Part shown: positions 1 through 8,638 of the stretch, piece after piece
Numbering within the stretch: the stretch's first letter is position 1
Layout of the letters: each line of letters opens with the position of its first letter
DNA from: Pseudomonadota bacterium
GTDB lineage: Bacteria > Myxococcota_A > UBA796 > GCA-2862545
Assembly (NCBI GenBank): GCA_947505245.1
Contig: CANNIZ010000012.1
Span: 39,478 to 103,477 of the forward strand
Length of the DNA stretch: 64,000 nucleotides
Reading direction: 5' to 3'
Notes under the pieces: model-generated
What the model saw: only the letters and a program-made list of their open reading frames with translations
The model's database searches: none
Told to the model about the DNA's origin: nothing
Program-made: the position numbers and the translations under genes

Positions 1-2
1 CC

Positions 3-2135
3 AACTACCAGGTCGAGATCATCAAGGCCGAGAAGAAGATGGGCAAGAAGGAGGAGATCCTGTCGGAGGTCTCCACCATGCTCAAGACCTACGGCAAGTC
101 GAGCGCGTGGGCGAAGGCCAACGCGGCGAACCCCGAAGCGCTCAAGACCGCGGGTGACGCGGTCGAATTGCAGGTCCGCCAGGCCGCCGTCGAGTACCAC
201 GAGTACGCTCGCAAGCTAAAGACCGGCGACGAAGCGAAGGCGTACTACGCGCTCGCCTACAAGTCGTACAAGATGTACCTGGAGGAATTCCCGTCGAATT
301 CGCACGCCTACGAGATGCACTACGCGTTCGGCGAGCTCCTGTACAAGGTCAAGCGCTACGACGAGGCGTTCGTCGAGTACATGGCCGTCGTCAAGCTCGA
401 CCCGAAGGGCGACAAGTCGAAGTTCTGCGCCGAGTCCGCCATCTTCGCGGCCGACGAGATGATCAAGAAGGAGCAGGTCACCAACCCGACTCCCACCACG
501 CCGAGCAAAGAGGCGATCCCGCTCACCGAGTGGGAACAGAAGCTGATCGACGCCTGCGCGCAGTACGCCTCGCTGTACCCGGGCAACGACGCGAAGAACA
601 TCGCCATCATCTACAAGTCCGCGTACCTGCTGTACAACAAGGCGCACTACCCCGAAGCGGCAGCCCTGTTCAACGGCGTGATCGCGATGGACCCGAAGTC
701 GACCCAGGCGATGGACGCGTCGCACCTGATGCTCGACCAGTTCAAGATTCAGGAGAACTGGGACGAGCTCAAGAAGAACGCGAAGTTCTACTATGAGCAG
801 CCCGGCCTCGGGAACGAGACGTTCAAGAAGGAAGTGTACGACATCTACGAGCGCGCTTCGTTCAAGGTGATCGAGGTCAACCTCGCGAAGAACAACGACA
901 AGAGCGCGGCCGCTGACGCGTTCATCGCGTTCTATGGCGAGTTCCCCGCGTCCCCTGTCGCCGGGCAGGCGCTGAACAACGCCACCGTCTACTACCGCGA
1001 GACGAGCCGCACGGCCGACGAGATCAAGACGCGCCACATCCTGGTAGACGACCCGAAGTTCGGGACCAAGACCAAGTACTACTACGATCAGATCGGCGCG
1101 CTCGGGTTCAACTACGAGACGATCGCGGACTTCGGGAAGGCCGCCGAATACTACGAGAAGCTGTTCGCGCTGTACCAGAAGCGTCCGGTCGGCGAGCAGA
1201 CCGGGGACGTGCAGAAGCAGGCGGGCGACGCGCTGTACTCGGCCGCCGTGTTCCGGCGCGCGAGCGGCGGCTGGGAGAAGTCGATCGAGGACTACACGAA
1301 GTTCACGGTCACGTTCGCCGCCGATCCGCGCGTCACCGACGTGAAGTTCACCATCGCGAAGATCTACGAAGACAACAGCCGCTTCGCAGACGCGGCGACG
1401 AAGTACTCGGACTTCTACAAGACCGCCGGCAAGGACGTGGCGCCTGACTACACGTACTTCGCGCGCATCCGCTACGGCAAGATGCTCGAGGCTCAGGGCC
1501 AGAAGGCGAAGGCCATCGTCGTCTACACCGAGACGGTCGACCTGTACGACAAGGCCGTAAAGGCCGGCCTGCAGCCGGGCGCCTACACCGAGTTCGTCGC
1601 CGAGATGATGTTCATCCTCGCCGAGCCCGAGTTCGACAAGTACATGGCGCTGAAGATCGCGGGGTCAGGCGGCACGTCGTCGCGCAAGGCCGAAGACAAG
1701 GCGATCGAGACGTCCCTGAAGGCGAAGGCCGGCGCGCTGATGAAGATCGAGGCACGGTACGGAGCCATCATCCAGACCGGCGCCGGCCACTGGGGCCTCG
1801 CGTCGCTCGTCAAGCTCGGCCAGATCTACGAGAACATGGGCGAGACGCTGAAGACGTCGTCCGTTCCGTACTACCTCGACGCCGATCAGCGCGAGATGTA
1901 CAAGATGGCCATCGAAGACAAGGTCTACCCGCAGACGCAGAAGGCCATCGCGGCTTACTCCGCGGCCCTCGGCAAGGCGTACGAGCTCACGCTGTACGAC
2001 GAAGACACCGCCCTCGCGACCCGTCGCCTCGGTGTGCTCGCCCCCGACGACTACCCGGGCCTGTTCGAGAAGGTCCAAGAGCCCCACTACACGTCCACGG
2101 GCTCGCACCACTACGACTTCGAGAAGGAACTCTGA
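3..2135 (+). CDS. TPR-rich protein, possible GltD/AgmU-like C-terminal part (5' truncated)
   Basis: The reading frame is open to the first base of the window (the codons before Met at 39 read NYQVEIIKAEKK), so the true start lies upstream and only the C-terminal part, about 710 residues, is visible. The protein is Lys/Tyr/Ala-rich with repeated helical pairs of TPR type, for example around residues 60-120 and 185-240 counted from Met39, and no membrane segment in the visible part. Its stop overlaps the start of the next gene by one base (TGATG), so the two are translationally coupled. The neighbour is a GltE-like TPR lipoprotein. In Myxococcus the large TPR protein GltD/AgmU is encoded beside GltE, so a periplasmic envelope-complex protein is a reasonable guess. 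The TPR nature is clear; the Glt assignment is inference from context. Confidence 0.75.
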   Translation, partial: NYQVEIIKAEKKMGKKEEILSEVSTMLKTYGKSSAWAKANAANPEALKTAGDAVELQVRQAAVEYHEYARKLKTGDEAKAYYALAYKSYKMYLEEFPSNSHAYEMHYAFGELLYKVKRYDEAFVEYMAVVKLDPKGDKSKFCAESAIFAADEMIKKEQVTNPTPTTPSKEAIPLTEWEQKLIDACAQYASLYPGNDAKNIAIIYKSAYLLYNKAHYPEAAALFNGVIAMDPKSTQAMDASHLMLDQFKIQENWDELKKNAKFYYEQPGLGNETFKKEVYDIYERASFKVIEVNLAKNNDKSAAADAFIAFYGEFPASPVAGQALNNATVYYRETSRTADEIKTRHILVDDPKFGTKTKYYYDQIGALGFNYETIADFGKAAEYYEKLFALYQKRPVGEQTGDVQKQAGDALYSAAVFRRASGGWEKSIEDYTKFTVTFAADPRVTDVKFTIAKIYEDNSRFADAATKYSDFYKTAGKDVAPDYTYFARIRYGKMLEAQGQKAKAIVVYTETVDLYDKAVKAGLQPGAYTEFVAEMMFILAEPEFDKYMALKIAGSGGTSSRKAEDKAIETSLKAKAGALMKIEARYGAIIQTGAGHWGLASLVKLGQIYENMGETLKTSSVPYYLDADQREMYKMAIEDKVYPQTQKAIAAYSAALGKAYELTLYDEDTALATRRLGVLAPDDYPGLFEKVQEPHYTSTGSHHYDFEKEL

Positions 2136-3667
2136 TGCGACTGCAACCTCTGGCTACGCTCGCCTTCGGCTCGCTGCGCGCTTCGCTTGCGAACCTCGCG
2201 CTCGTTTCGTTCTTCGCTGTCGGCATCGTAACGATCGAAGCCGGCTGCCCCAAGGGCGGCCCCACGATCACCGAAGAAGACAAGGTCGACCCGGTCAAGC
2301 AGTACCAGTTTGGCGTCAGCCTGCTGAGCTCGCCCGACAAGGACGGCATCATCCAGTACACGCAGGCGTACACGGCGTTCACCACCGCCGCCGAGCTGTT
2401 CGACGGCAAGGGCAAGCAGGGCGACGGCGCGAAGGCGCACTTCAACGCCGCCTGGACCGCCGAGGTCATGAACAACCCCGCCGACGCCGAGAAGCACTAC
2501 CGGCTCGCGTTCGACGGGGACCCCGCCTACGACAAGGCGATGTTCTCGCTCGCCCGCGTCCTGACCGACAACGGCAAGGCGCCCGAAGCCATCGCGCTCT
2601 ACCGCGCGTTCATCGCCGCCCACGCCGACCGCGTCGACGTCCGAAACGACCTGATCGCGGCGCTGTCCTCCGGCAAGCTGTACGACGAGGCGTTCAAGGA
2701 AGCCCAGGACGTGCTCCTGAAGGACCCGAAGAACGCGGCCGTCTACCGCGCCCTGTCGTCGATGTACTACTCGCAGGGCAACTACAGCATGTCCGCGCTG
2801 TGCGCCGAGAAGTCGTTGGCGCTCAACGAAGGCGACACGGGCACGTACAACAACCTCGGCGTCACGTACCTCCTGCAGAAGAAGGAGTCCGAGGCGATCG
2901 CCGAGTTCAAGACGGCGCTCAAGCTCGATCCGAAGAACTTCGAAGCGAACATGAACCTCGGGTTCGTCGCGCTGAACTCGGGCGACTACGCGCTCGCGCT
3001 CGCGTGCCTGCAGAAGGCCGTGGACGTGAACCCGCAGTCCCTCGACGCCAAGCTGGGCCTCGCGGTCGCGCTGCGCGGCAACAAGGACTTCACGAAGTCC
3101 GCGTCGATGTACGACGAGATCATCAAGGCCGACCCGCAGAACGAGGTCGCGTACTTCAACGCCGCAACGCTGCACTCGAAGTACACGAAGGACTTCACGC
3201 GCGCCCAGGCCTACCTCGACGACTACATCGCGATGAAGGCCGGCTCCCTCAGCCCGAGCGACGAAGTCTTCACCTTCAAGGAAGAGATCACGAAGGAGAA
3301 GACGGCCCAGGAGGCTCGTATCGCCGAGCAGAAGCGCCTGGAAGCCGAGAAGAAGGAGCGCGAAGCGCGCGCAATGGCGGCCCTCACCGAGCTGCAAGCC
3401 CTGGTCACGGAAGTCTCCACCAAGGTGAAGGCGTGCCCGCCCGAGGTTCAGGAAGAAGTGAACCTGATGATCGAGCAGGCCAATCAGGTCATCACCGACA
3501 AGGACACCGGCATGGCCACCGACGTGAAGTCGATGTTCACCGATTACTACGGCCCGATGGTAAATGAATGCGCAGCGGGTGCCGCGCCGTCCGAGACGCC
3601 GGTGGAGGGAACTCCCGCCCCCACGCCGCCGGCCGAGACGCCAGCGCCCGTCCCCGCTCCGCAGTAA
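2135..3667 (+). CDS. gltE: TPR-repeat lipoprotein, GltE-like
   Basis: 510 residues. The N-terminal hydrophobic stretch ends in a lipobox-like EAGC around residue 37, predicting a lipoprotein, followed by consecutive TPR units to about residue 370 (for example NLGVTYLLQKKESEAIAEF and NLGFVALNSGDYALALAC). A Lys/Glu-rich charged helix spans about 380-420, then comes a conserved-looking C-terminal segment with two cysteines and a Pro/Thr/Ala-rich tail. The order lipobox, TPRs, coiled-coil, short Cys-containing domain matches my memory of the adventurous-gliding TPR lipoprotein GltE of myxobacteria, an outer-membrane component of the gliding/trafficking complex. It is coupled to the upstream TPR gene by a one-base overlap. 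The motility role is inferred; homologues also occur in non-gliding relatives. Confidence 0.65.
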   Translation: MRLQPLATLAFGSLRASLANLALVSFFAVGIVTIEAGCPKGGPTITEEDKVDPVKQYQFGVSLLSSPDKDGIIQYTQAYTAFTTAAELFDGKGKQGDGAKAHFNAAWTAEVMNNPADAEKHYRLAFDGDPAYDKAMFSLARVLTDNGKAPEAIALYRAFIAAHADRVDVRNDLIAALSSGKLYDEAFKEAQDVLLKDPKNAAVYRALSSMYYSQGNYSMSALCAEKSLALNEGDTGTYNNLGVTYLLQKKESEAIAEFKTALKLDPKNFEANMNLGFVALNSGDYALALACLQKAVDVNPQSLDAKLGLAVALRGNKDFTKSASMYDEIIKADPQNEVAYFNAATLHSKYTKDFTRAQAYLDDYIAMKAGSLSPSDEVFTFKEEITKEKTAQEARIAEQKRLEAEKKEREARAMAALTELQALVTEVSTKVKACPPEVQEEVNLMIEQANQVITDKDTGMATDVKSMFTDYYGPMVNECAAGAAPSETPVEGTPAPTPPAETPAPVPAPQ

Positions 3668-3703
3668 ACTCCTTCATTCGCAACACGTTCTCTGGAGGTC
3701 GCG

Positions 3704-3970
3704 ATGTTTCGCCTTCTCACTTGCACCCTCGCTCTCGTCGTCGGTTCCGCTGCTTACGCCCAGGATGAAGTCGACGAAGAGACCGGTCGCCGCATCAAGT
3801 ACAGCGAGCGCACCGAGATCGACTTCGAATCCGTCGACGTCAACGGCGAGCTCGTGAAGCCCGAAGGCTCCCTGCTGCTCGACCGCAAGCGCGCGAGCTT
3901 CAACCCGCTCATCCGCCTGCGCGAGGACTTCAACGAAGAGATGAAGAACTCGGTCGACGAGATCAAGTAA
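3704..3970 (+). CDS. Small secreted protein, CglF-like
   Basis: 88 residues with a clean signal peptide (hydrophobic core LLTCTLALVVGS, cleavage expected after AYA). A strong GGAGG ribosome-binding site lies six bases before the ATG. The mature part (about 68 residues) is charged and has the segments ERTEIDFESVDVNGELVKPE and FNPLIRLREDFNEEMKNSV. These resemble small proteins annotated as gliding-motility CglF in myxobacteria, recalled rather than searched. It follows the GltE-like gene by 36 bases and precedes a beta-barrel gene, consistent with a multi-component periplasm/outer-membrane assembly. The function beyond that context is unknown. Confidence 0.7.
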   Translation: MFRLLTCTLALVVGSAAYAQDEVDEETGRRIKYSERTEIDFESVDVNGELVKPEGSLLLDRKRASFNPLIRLREDFNEEMKNSVDEIK

Positions 3971-3984
3971 GACCCCTTTATTAC

Positions 3985-3999
3985 GCCGCCTCAGGCGGC
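3985..3999. terminator. GC-rich hairpin between secreted-protein genes
   Basis: GCCGCC-TCA-GGCGGC forms a perfect 6-bp stem with a 3-base loop in the 65-base gap between the small secreted protein and the barrel gene. There is no T-tract after it. It could be a weak terminator or an mRNA-processing/stability hairpin lowering expression of the downstream gene. Confidence 0.3.
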
Positions 4000-4035
4000 C
4001 GCGCGCTGCACTACGCCGCCCAGAAAGGATTTCCG

Positions 4036-4788
4036 ATGCGTTGGACTCTTGCCCTGCTGCTCTCGCTCTCGCCCCTCACCGCGCTCGCTGCGTCGGGAGA
4101 CGACTACGAGGATCTCGACGAGCCCGGTGGCAAGCGCAAGCCCACCACGGACGAAGAGACGGACTCCACGAAGCCCGTGCGCGCCGAGCTCGTACGCGAG
4201 ATCGAGCGCGGCTTCTACCTGAAGTCGGCGATCGGCTCCACGTCGTACCTGCTCACGTACGGCGGCACGCCGTATGGCTCGGTCCTGCGCGCGGGCACGT
4301 CGCTCTCGCTCGTGGTCGGGCAGGACTTCGTGGACAACGAGAAGAACTCGATGGCCTGGGAAGTCGCGTTCAACCAGGGCGTCCACAACGGCTTGAACTG
4401 GGTCACGGCTTCGCAGGGCATCCGCGCGGGCCAGATCAACCCCGCGGCGGCCATCCAGGGCGACACACGCACGTTCTCGGGCCTCGCGAACTTCGAGTAC
4501 AGCATCTACCCCAACCGTCGCGTGGGCGTCGGCGTCCGGGCCGGCGGCGGCATCATGTTCGCCCCGATGTTGCTCGGCTCCCTCGGGGCCACGCAGGACG
4601 TGTTCCCCGCGTTCAACTCGACGCTCGCCGTGCACCAGGGCCCGCACCCCGTCGTGTTCGGCGGCCCGACGTTCGAGTACTACACGAAGCTCTCGCACTT
4701 CTCTGTCGGCCTCGACGCGGACGTCAGCTACACGATCGGCTTCGACCTGGGCGTGATGACGAACGGCTACATGAAGTTCACCTTCTGA
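4036..4788 (+). CDS. Outer-membrane beta-barrel protein, CglE-like
   Basis: 250 residues. A signal peptide (RWTLALLLSLSPLTALAAS) and an AAAGGA ribosome-binding site support the start. After an acidic/Lys-rich linker (residues 24-50) the protein alternates short amphipathic strands rich in Gly, Tyr and Phe (for example RGFYLKSAIGSTSYLLTYGG and SVGLDADVSYTIGFDLGV) and ends in Phe (MKFTF), the usual C-terminal signature of BAM-inserted barrels. The likely location is the outer membrane. Position after the GltE-like and CglF-like genes suggests a partner barrel of the same complex. The barrel fold is well supported by the sequence pattern; the CglE resemblance is from memory. Confidence 0.7.
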   Translation: MRWTLALLLSLSPLTALAASGDDYEDLDEPGGKRKPTTDEETDSTKPVRAELVREIERGFYLKSAIGSTSYLLTYGGTPYGSVLRAGTSLSLVVGQDFVDNEKNSMAWEVAFNQGVHNGLNWVTASQGIRAGQINPAAAIQGDTRTFSGLANFEYSIYPNRRVGVGVRAGGGIMFAPMLLGSLGATQDVFPAFNSTLAVHQGPHPVVFGGPTFEYYTKLSHFSVGLDADVSYTIGFDLGVMTNGYMKFTF

Positions 4789-4824
4789 GCTCGGTGCGGC
4801 GCTTCCCCCTGCGAGGCCGCGTAC

Positions 4825-5061
4825 ATGTCCAATCCTTCCGGAATCCTCGTCGTGGTGGCCCACCCCTACGGAGACTTGGTCGTGCCGTTGGAGACCTGGA
4901 TGAGGACCGGACCGGGCCCGCGAACCCTGGTCCAGCTCCGCGCTGCAAAGGACGCCGCGACCGGGGAGCCTCTGCCGCTCTCCGTGGTCCCTTTTGGCTA
5001 CCGCAACACGGACTTCGAACGATTCCTGATCCGCTGGCGAATCCTGCGCTCGCCGTGGTGA
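4825..5061 (+). CDS. Small hypothetical protein
   Basis: 78 residues, starting MSNPSGILVVVAHPYGDL. I recognise no family. The composition is protein-like (hydrophobic beta-type N-terminus, charged middle, C-terminal FERFLIRWRILRSPW), and it fits exactly between the barrel gene and the convergent esterase gene without overlap. There is no strong ribosome-binding site before the ATG. It could be a genuine small cytosolic protein or a chance frame. Confidence 0.45.
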   Translation: MSNPSGILVVVAHPYGDLVVPLETWMRTGPGPRTLVQLRAAKDAATGEPLPLSVVPFGYRNTDFERFLIRWRILRSPW

Positions 5062-5070
5062 CTGCCGGAA

Positions 5071-6069
5071 TCAGCGAAATGCACTTGCCAGCGCGGTGAG
5101 GCTCTTGTCCCACCGCGCGAGGTTCCCGCGGTGGCCGCCAGCGTACTCTTCATAGGTGACGGGAATCGCGGCCTCGTCGAGGCGGCGCTTGAACCGCCGG
5201 GCGCCGAACTGCAGCCCGTACTCGTCGCGTTCACCGACGTCGACGAACAACAGCGACAGGCGCCGGAGGGCGGCGAGATCGCGCACACACGGGTCGAAGC
5301 GCGACCAACTGCGCAGGAGGTCGAAGTCGACCACGCCGGCCGCGTCGATCGGGAGGTGCGCGGGGATCGGCTTGCGGTCGGCGTCGCCGCTGTACGCACA
5401 CGCCATGCACAGCCAGTTGAGGCCCGCGAAGTCGACGGCCGACGGCTCGTCCTTCGCCCAGAACGCCGCGACAAACCGCTCGACGCCGCCCGCTGCCGTC
5501 CAGGCGCGCAGCGCCGGCACGAGGTCGGCGAGGTAGCACAGGTCAAAGCCGAGGTCGCCGGAGTGGCAGGCGACCGCGTCGAAGCGACCCGGCCGTTCGA
5601 GGGCGAGGTGGAGCGCGCCAAAGCCCCCGCTCGACCGCCCGGCGACGCCCCACCGGCCGCTCGTTCCGAGCGTGCGGTCCACGTACGGCACGAGCTCGTC
5701 GGCGAGCCAGGTCGCGTAGTTTCCGATCCCCGGCGAATCCACGTACTGGCAGCCGCCGAGCGAGGTCATCACGTCGGGCATCACGGCGACGAACGGGGGA
5801 CATCCCGCGGCGATCAGGCGGTCGATCCGGGCGGAGATTGGCATGTCGGAGAGCCCGCGCGCGAGCAGCTTCTCGCCCGTGCCCGAGTAGCCCGGCAGCA
5901 GCAGGACCGCGGGCAGACCGCGGCCGTCCGAGCCCGGTGGCGTGTACACGAACACGTCGCGGACGTGGGGATCGCGCCACGGGTTGCCGACGAGCGCGGA
6001 CGATTCGTGCCGGAGTTGGTGGACGGTGCCCCGCGCGGGCGGGTCGAGGTGCGGAAATGGAGCAGGCAT
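5071..6069 (-). CDS. Alpha/beta-hydrolase, esterase D / Fes type
   Basis: 332 residues, no signal peptide. It has the order of the PF00756-type esterase family: an N-terminal beta-sandwich-like start, VYTPPGS followed by PAVLLLPGYSG (oxyanion region), the nucleophile elbow GRSSGG (about residues 145-150), an acidic residue in VDVGERDEY, and a histidine in GGHRGN near the C-terminus. Together these complete a Ser-Asp-His triad. The family cleaves acyl esters such as S-formylglutathione, siderophore esters or feruloyl esters; the substrate here cannot be told. The gene is alone on the minus strand, 8 bases before the VanZ-like gene's stop, so it may be transcribed separately. Confidence 0.85.
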   Translation of the reverse strand: MPAPFPHLDPPARGTVHQLRHESSALVGNPWRDPHVRDVFVYTPPGSDGRGLPAVLLLPGYSGTGEKLLARGLSDMPISARIDRLIAAGCPPFVAVMPDVMTSLGGCQYVDSPGIGNYATWLADELVPYVDRTLGTSGRWGVAGRSSGGFGALHLALERPGRFDAVACHSGDLGFDLCYLADLVPALRAWTAAGGVERFVAAFWAKDEPSAVDFAGLNWLCMACAYSGDADRKPIPAHLPIDAAGVVDFDLLRSWSRFDPCVRDLAALRRLSLLFVDVGERDEYGLQFGARRFKRRLDEAAIPVTYEEYAGGHRGNLARWDKSLTALASAFR

Positions 6070-6077
6070 CCGGAAGG

Positions 6078-6653
6078 TTAGCCCCGCCGAACCTGGGCCG
6101 CACGCGCCGTCGCGAGGCCGATGAGCGCCCCCGTGAGGTTCAGGCGCACGTCGTCGAGCGCGACGATGCGGTCGATCGCGAGCGTCTGCATCGCCTCGGC
6201 CGCGACCGCGGCGCCGATCAGGCCCGCCGCGACGCCCTCACCGTGCCCCCGCCGCACGTAGCCCGCGGCCCACCCGATGCCGATGAACATGACGAGGTGC
6301 ACGTCACCGGCATCGAACGCGTCCCACAGCGCCCGCGCCACCAGCCTCGCCGTGGAAGGCGGGCCGGGCTCGTCCGGGGTGTGCCGCGCCCGCAGCACGT
6401 GCAACAGCGGCCCCTCCGGCGCGATCAGCAGCGGGAGATCGACCATGCACAGGCCGAAGGTCAGCAGCGCGGCCCACCGCCGATCCGCCGTGCGCCACAC
6501 CTGCCACGCCGAAAGTCCCGCGAGGCAGACCCAGCCGGTCGCGAGGCCCGCAGCGGCCACCATCCACGGCGGCTCCGGCGGCAGCAACGCGCCGAGCAGG
6601 GTCACGGTGAGCGCGCTCCACCCGAGCGCGAACGCCAGCAGCCCCCGCGTCAA
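6078..6653 (-). CDS. VanZ-like membrane protein
   Basis: 191 residues if the TTG at 6653 is used. That codon overlaps the TGA of the upstream TPR gene (TTGA), giving translational coupling, and no better start exists in frame. The sequence holds about five hydrophobic segments and the C-terminal pattern of the VanZ-like family: GDVHLVMFIGIGWAAGY, then LAIDRIVALDDVRLNLTGAL. The family is of poorly known function, named after a teicoplanin-resistance protein. It is the third gene of the deformylase-TPR-VanZ set. Confidence 0.65.
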   Translation of the reverse strand: MTRGLLAFALGWSALTVTLLGALLPPEPPWMVAAAGLATGWVCLAGLSAWQVWRTADRRWAALLTFGLCMVDLPLLIAPEGPLLHVLRARHTPDEPGPPSTARLVARALWDAFDAGDVHLVMFIGIGWAAGYVRRGHGEGVAAGLIGAAVAAEAMQTLAIDRIVALDDVRLNLTGALIGLATARAAQVRRG

Positions 6654-7981
6654 CGCGCCGGAATCAGGCGCATCACGCGCTCCCGCCGCGCGTCTTCGGC
6701 GGGCACGCGCTCGGCGATCTCGGTCAACACCGTGATGGCGTCCGGATCGCCCTGCGCGCGGAGCACGAGGGCATCCAGGTACGTGTCCTCCCACGAGGCC
6801 GCTTCCACCTTCGCGAGCGCGTCGTCGGCGAGCTCGAGAGCCCGCGCGGTCTCGAGTCCGTCTTCGAAGTACAACGTCGCCAACGACCGCTTGATCGCCG
6901 GGTCCGGCGGCCGATACCCGCACTTCGCAGGGTTGTCGCAACACGCGGACAACGCGTTCTCGAGCGCCTGCATGGCGGGCACGCGATGTCCACCGTCGAG
7001 GCGGATATCGGACAGCAGCACGTACAGCTCGGGCTTCTTTCCGATGCGCGCGATCGCGTCGAGCAGCGATCGCTCCGCGCGCGCGAGCAAGGTCTCGTCG
7101 ACGCTGCCCCACGTGCGACCGCGGCGAAAGCTCGCGTGCAGCACCTGCGCCAGCAGCACCTCCGAGCCCTTGATCGGGTTGTCGAGCAGCACCCGCTCAG
7201 AGCCCTCGAGGTCACCTGTGCGGGCGAGCAGCGAGGCCAGCATCGTGGCCGTATGTTCCGCGCCGATCATCTGATGCCCGCCCGCGAGCTCGGCGAACGC
7301 GCGCAGGCCCGCGATCGCGGACCGCGGGTCATCGAGCGTGATCGCACACCGCGCGCGCTCGTACACCACGAGCGGCTGCGTGTCCGGCAGCGCCAGCAAC
7401 GCCTGCAGCGCGAGGTCCGGCCGACCGTCTTCGTACGCGAGCACCGCCCCGACGAAGTCGTGGCCCATCGTCACCGCCGATGCGCGCAGCGCTGGCGGGT
7501 AGTTCTCGACGATCAGCGCGTTGCGAGCTTCCAGCTCGTGGTCGTCCGGCGACAGATCCGGCAGCCGCGGCGAGTCGCGCAGCACGCCCCGACCTACGAG
7601 TCCGAGCGGATCGACGGCGTTCGCGCGCGCGGCGTCTGCCTTCAACTTCGCGTCTTCTTGACGCCGCTCATCGCGGATCTGGCGAAGCTGCCGCCGCGTG
7701 TCCTGGAACTGCGCCTCGAGGCCGCCCTGGTGAAGCTGCTCAGCGAGCGCGAGGTGCTCTGCTACGCGCTCGTCGCCGCCGCTCTGCGCGAAGTCGATCG
7801 CGGCCTGGAGGTTCAGCTGAGCGAGCCCGTTGTTGGCGGCCCGCCGGATGCCGTCGGCGTCGCTCCCGTCGAGGCCCTCGACCTCATCCCGCGCGTCGCG
7901 CCAGTTGCCCGCGGTGAGCGCGCTCTGGCCGCGTTCGATGCGCTGCTCGCGCGTCGGAAAGAACCAGGAAAGGAGTCCCAT
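6650..7981 (-). CDS. TPR-like hypothetical protein
   Basis: 443 residues from ATG at 7981, whose A is shared with the deformylase stop (TGATG). A longer open frame upstream lies over the deformylase gene and is Arg-rich, so it is not coding. The protein starts with a short hydrophobic segment (MGLLSWFFP), then alpha-helical repeats of TPR/SEL1 character (SALTAGNWRDARDEVEGL; AVLAYEDGRPDLALQALLAL; ALELADDALAKVE), a coiled-coil-like Glu/Arg stretch at about 95-125, and one Cys pair (SACCDNPAKC). No catalytic motif is seen. It may be a scaffold for the membrane protein encoded next to it. Confidence 0.7.
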   Translation of the reverse strand: MGLLSWFFPTREQRIERGQSALTAGNWRDARDEVEGLDGSDADGIRRAANNGLAQLNLQAAIDFAQSGGDERVAEHLALAEQLHQGGLEAQFQDTRRQLRQIRDERRQEDAKLKADAARANAVDPLGLVGRGVLRDSPRLPDLSPDDHELEARNALIVENYPPALRASAVTMGHDFVGAVLAYEDGRPDLALQALLALPDTQPLVVYERARCAITLDDPRSAIAGLRAFAELAGGHQMIGAEHTATMLASLLARTGDLEGSERVLLDNPIKGSEVLLAQVLHASFRRGRTWGSVDETLLARAERSLLDAIARIGKKPELYVLLSDIRLDGGHRVPAMQALENALSACCDNPAKCGYRPPDPAIKRSLATLYFEDGLETARALELADDALAKVEAASWEDTYLDALVLRAQGDPDAITVLTEIAERVPAEDARRERVMRLIPAR

Positions 7982-8586
7982 CAACCGCCTCCGTTTTGGT
8001 CCATCTCGACCGTCTCGTCCCCAGCGACCTCCTCTTCGTCCTCTTCCTCGGGCTCGTTCGTGCCCATCTCGCGTGCGTAGTCGCTGTAGGGTCCGAACCG
8101 CCGGTACTCGCGCTGGAACATCAGCGTCTTCGGCTCGACGCGGTCGATGTACAGCACGCCGTCGAGGTGATCGCACTCGTGTTGAACGACTGTCGCCGGG
8201 AAGCCGTGAAGCTCGTAGGCCTTGGGAGTACCGTCGCGATCAAGCGCTTCGATGCGCACGTGGGCGGGGCGCTCGACGGCGCCGCGCATGCCCTCCACCG
8301 ACAGGCAGCCTTCCCAAGAGCGGCGCAGTTCCGTGGCGAGCGGGGTGATCACCGGATTGACGAAGAACTCCGGCCCGGCTTCGTCGTCCAGCGTGAGCAC
8401 CACGACGCGCAGCGAAACATGCACCTGGGGCGCCGCGAGGCCGGCGCCGTCGTACTCGATCATCGTCTCGAGGAGGTCGTCGCAGAACTCCTGAAACGCT
8501 TCGGACTCGAGCATCTCCTCGTCAACCGGTTCTGCCACCATTCGCAGGACGGGGTGCCCCATCTGCGCGACACGAAGAATCGCCAA
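7981..8586 (-). CDS. def: Peptide deformylase
   Basis: 201 residues. It removes the N-formyl group from new proteins using a metal bound by one Cys and two His. All three signatures are present: GAGLAAPQ (47-54), EGCLS (92-96, metal ligand C94) and HECDH (136-140). I chose the TTG at 8586 because GGAAGGAG stands five bases upstream and the protein then begins MAILRVAQMG, the usual deformylase start; the open frame further upstream overlaps the divergent gene. A very acidic C-terminal tail (EEEDEEEVAGDETVE) is unusual for the family. It is the first gene of a three-gene operon with the TPR and VanZ-like proteins. Confidence 0.92.
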   Translation of the reverse strand: MAILRVAQMGHPVLRMVAEPVDEEMLESEAFQEFCDDLLETMIEYDGAGLAAPQVHVSLRVVVLTLDDEAGPEFFVNPVITPLATELRRSWEGCLSVEGMRGAVERPAHVRIEALDRDGTPKAYELHGFPATVVQHECDHLDGVLYIDRVEPKTLMFQREYRRFGPYSDYAREMGTNEPEEEDEEEVAGDETVEMDQNGGG

Positions 8587-8638
8587 GACAACTCCTTCCG
8601 AGAAGACACTGTATGCGCGGACCGGGTAGGTGGGAAGC

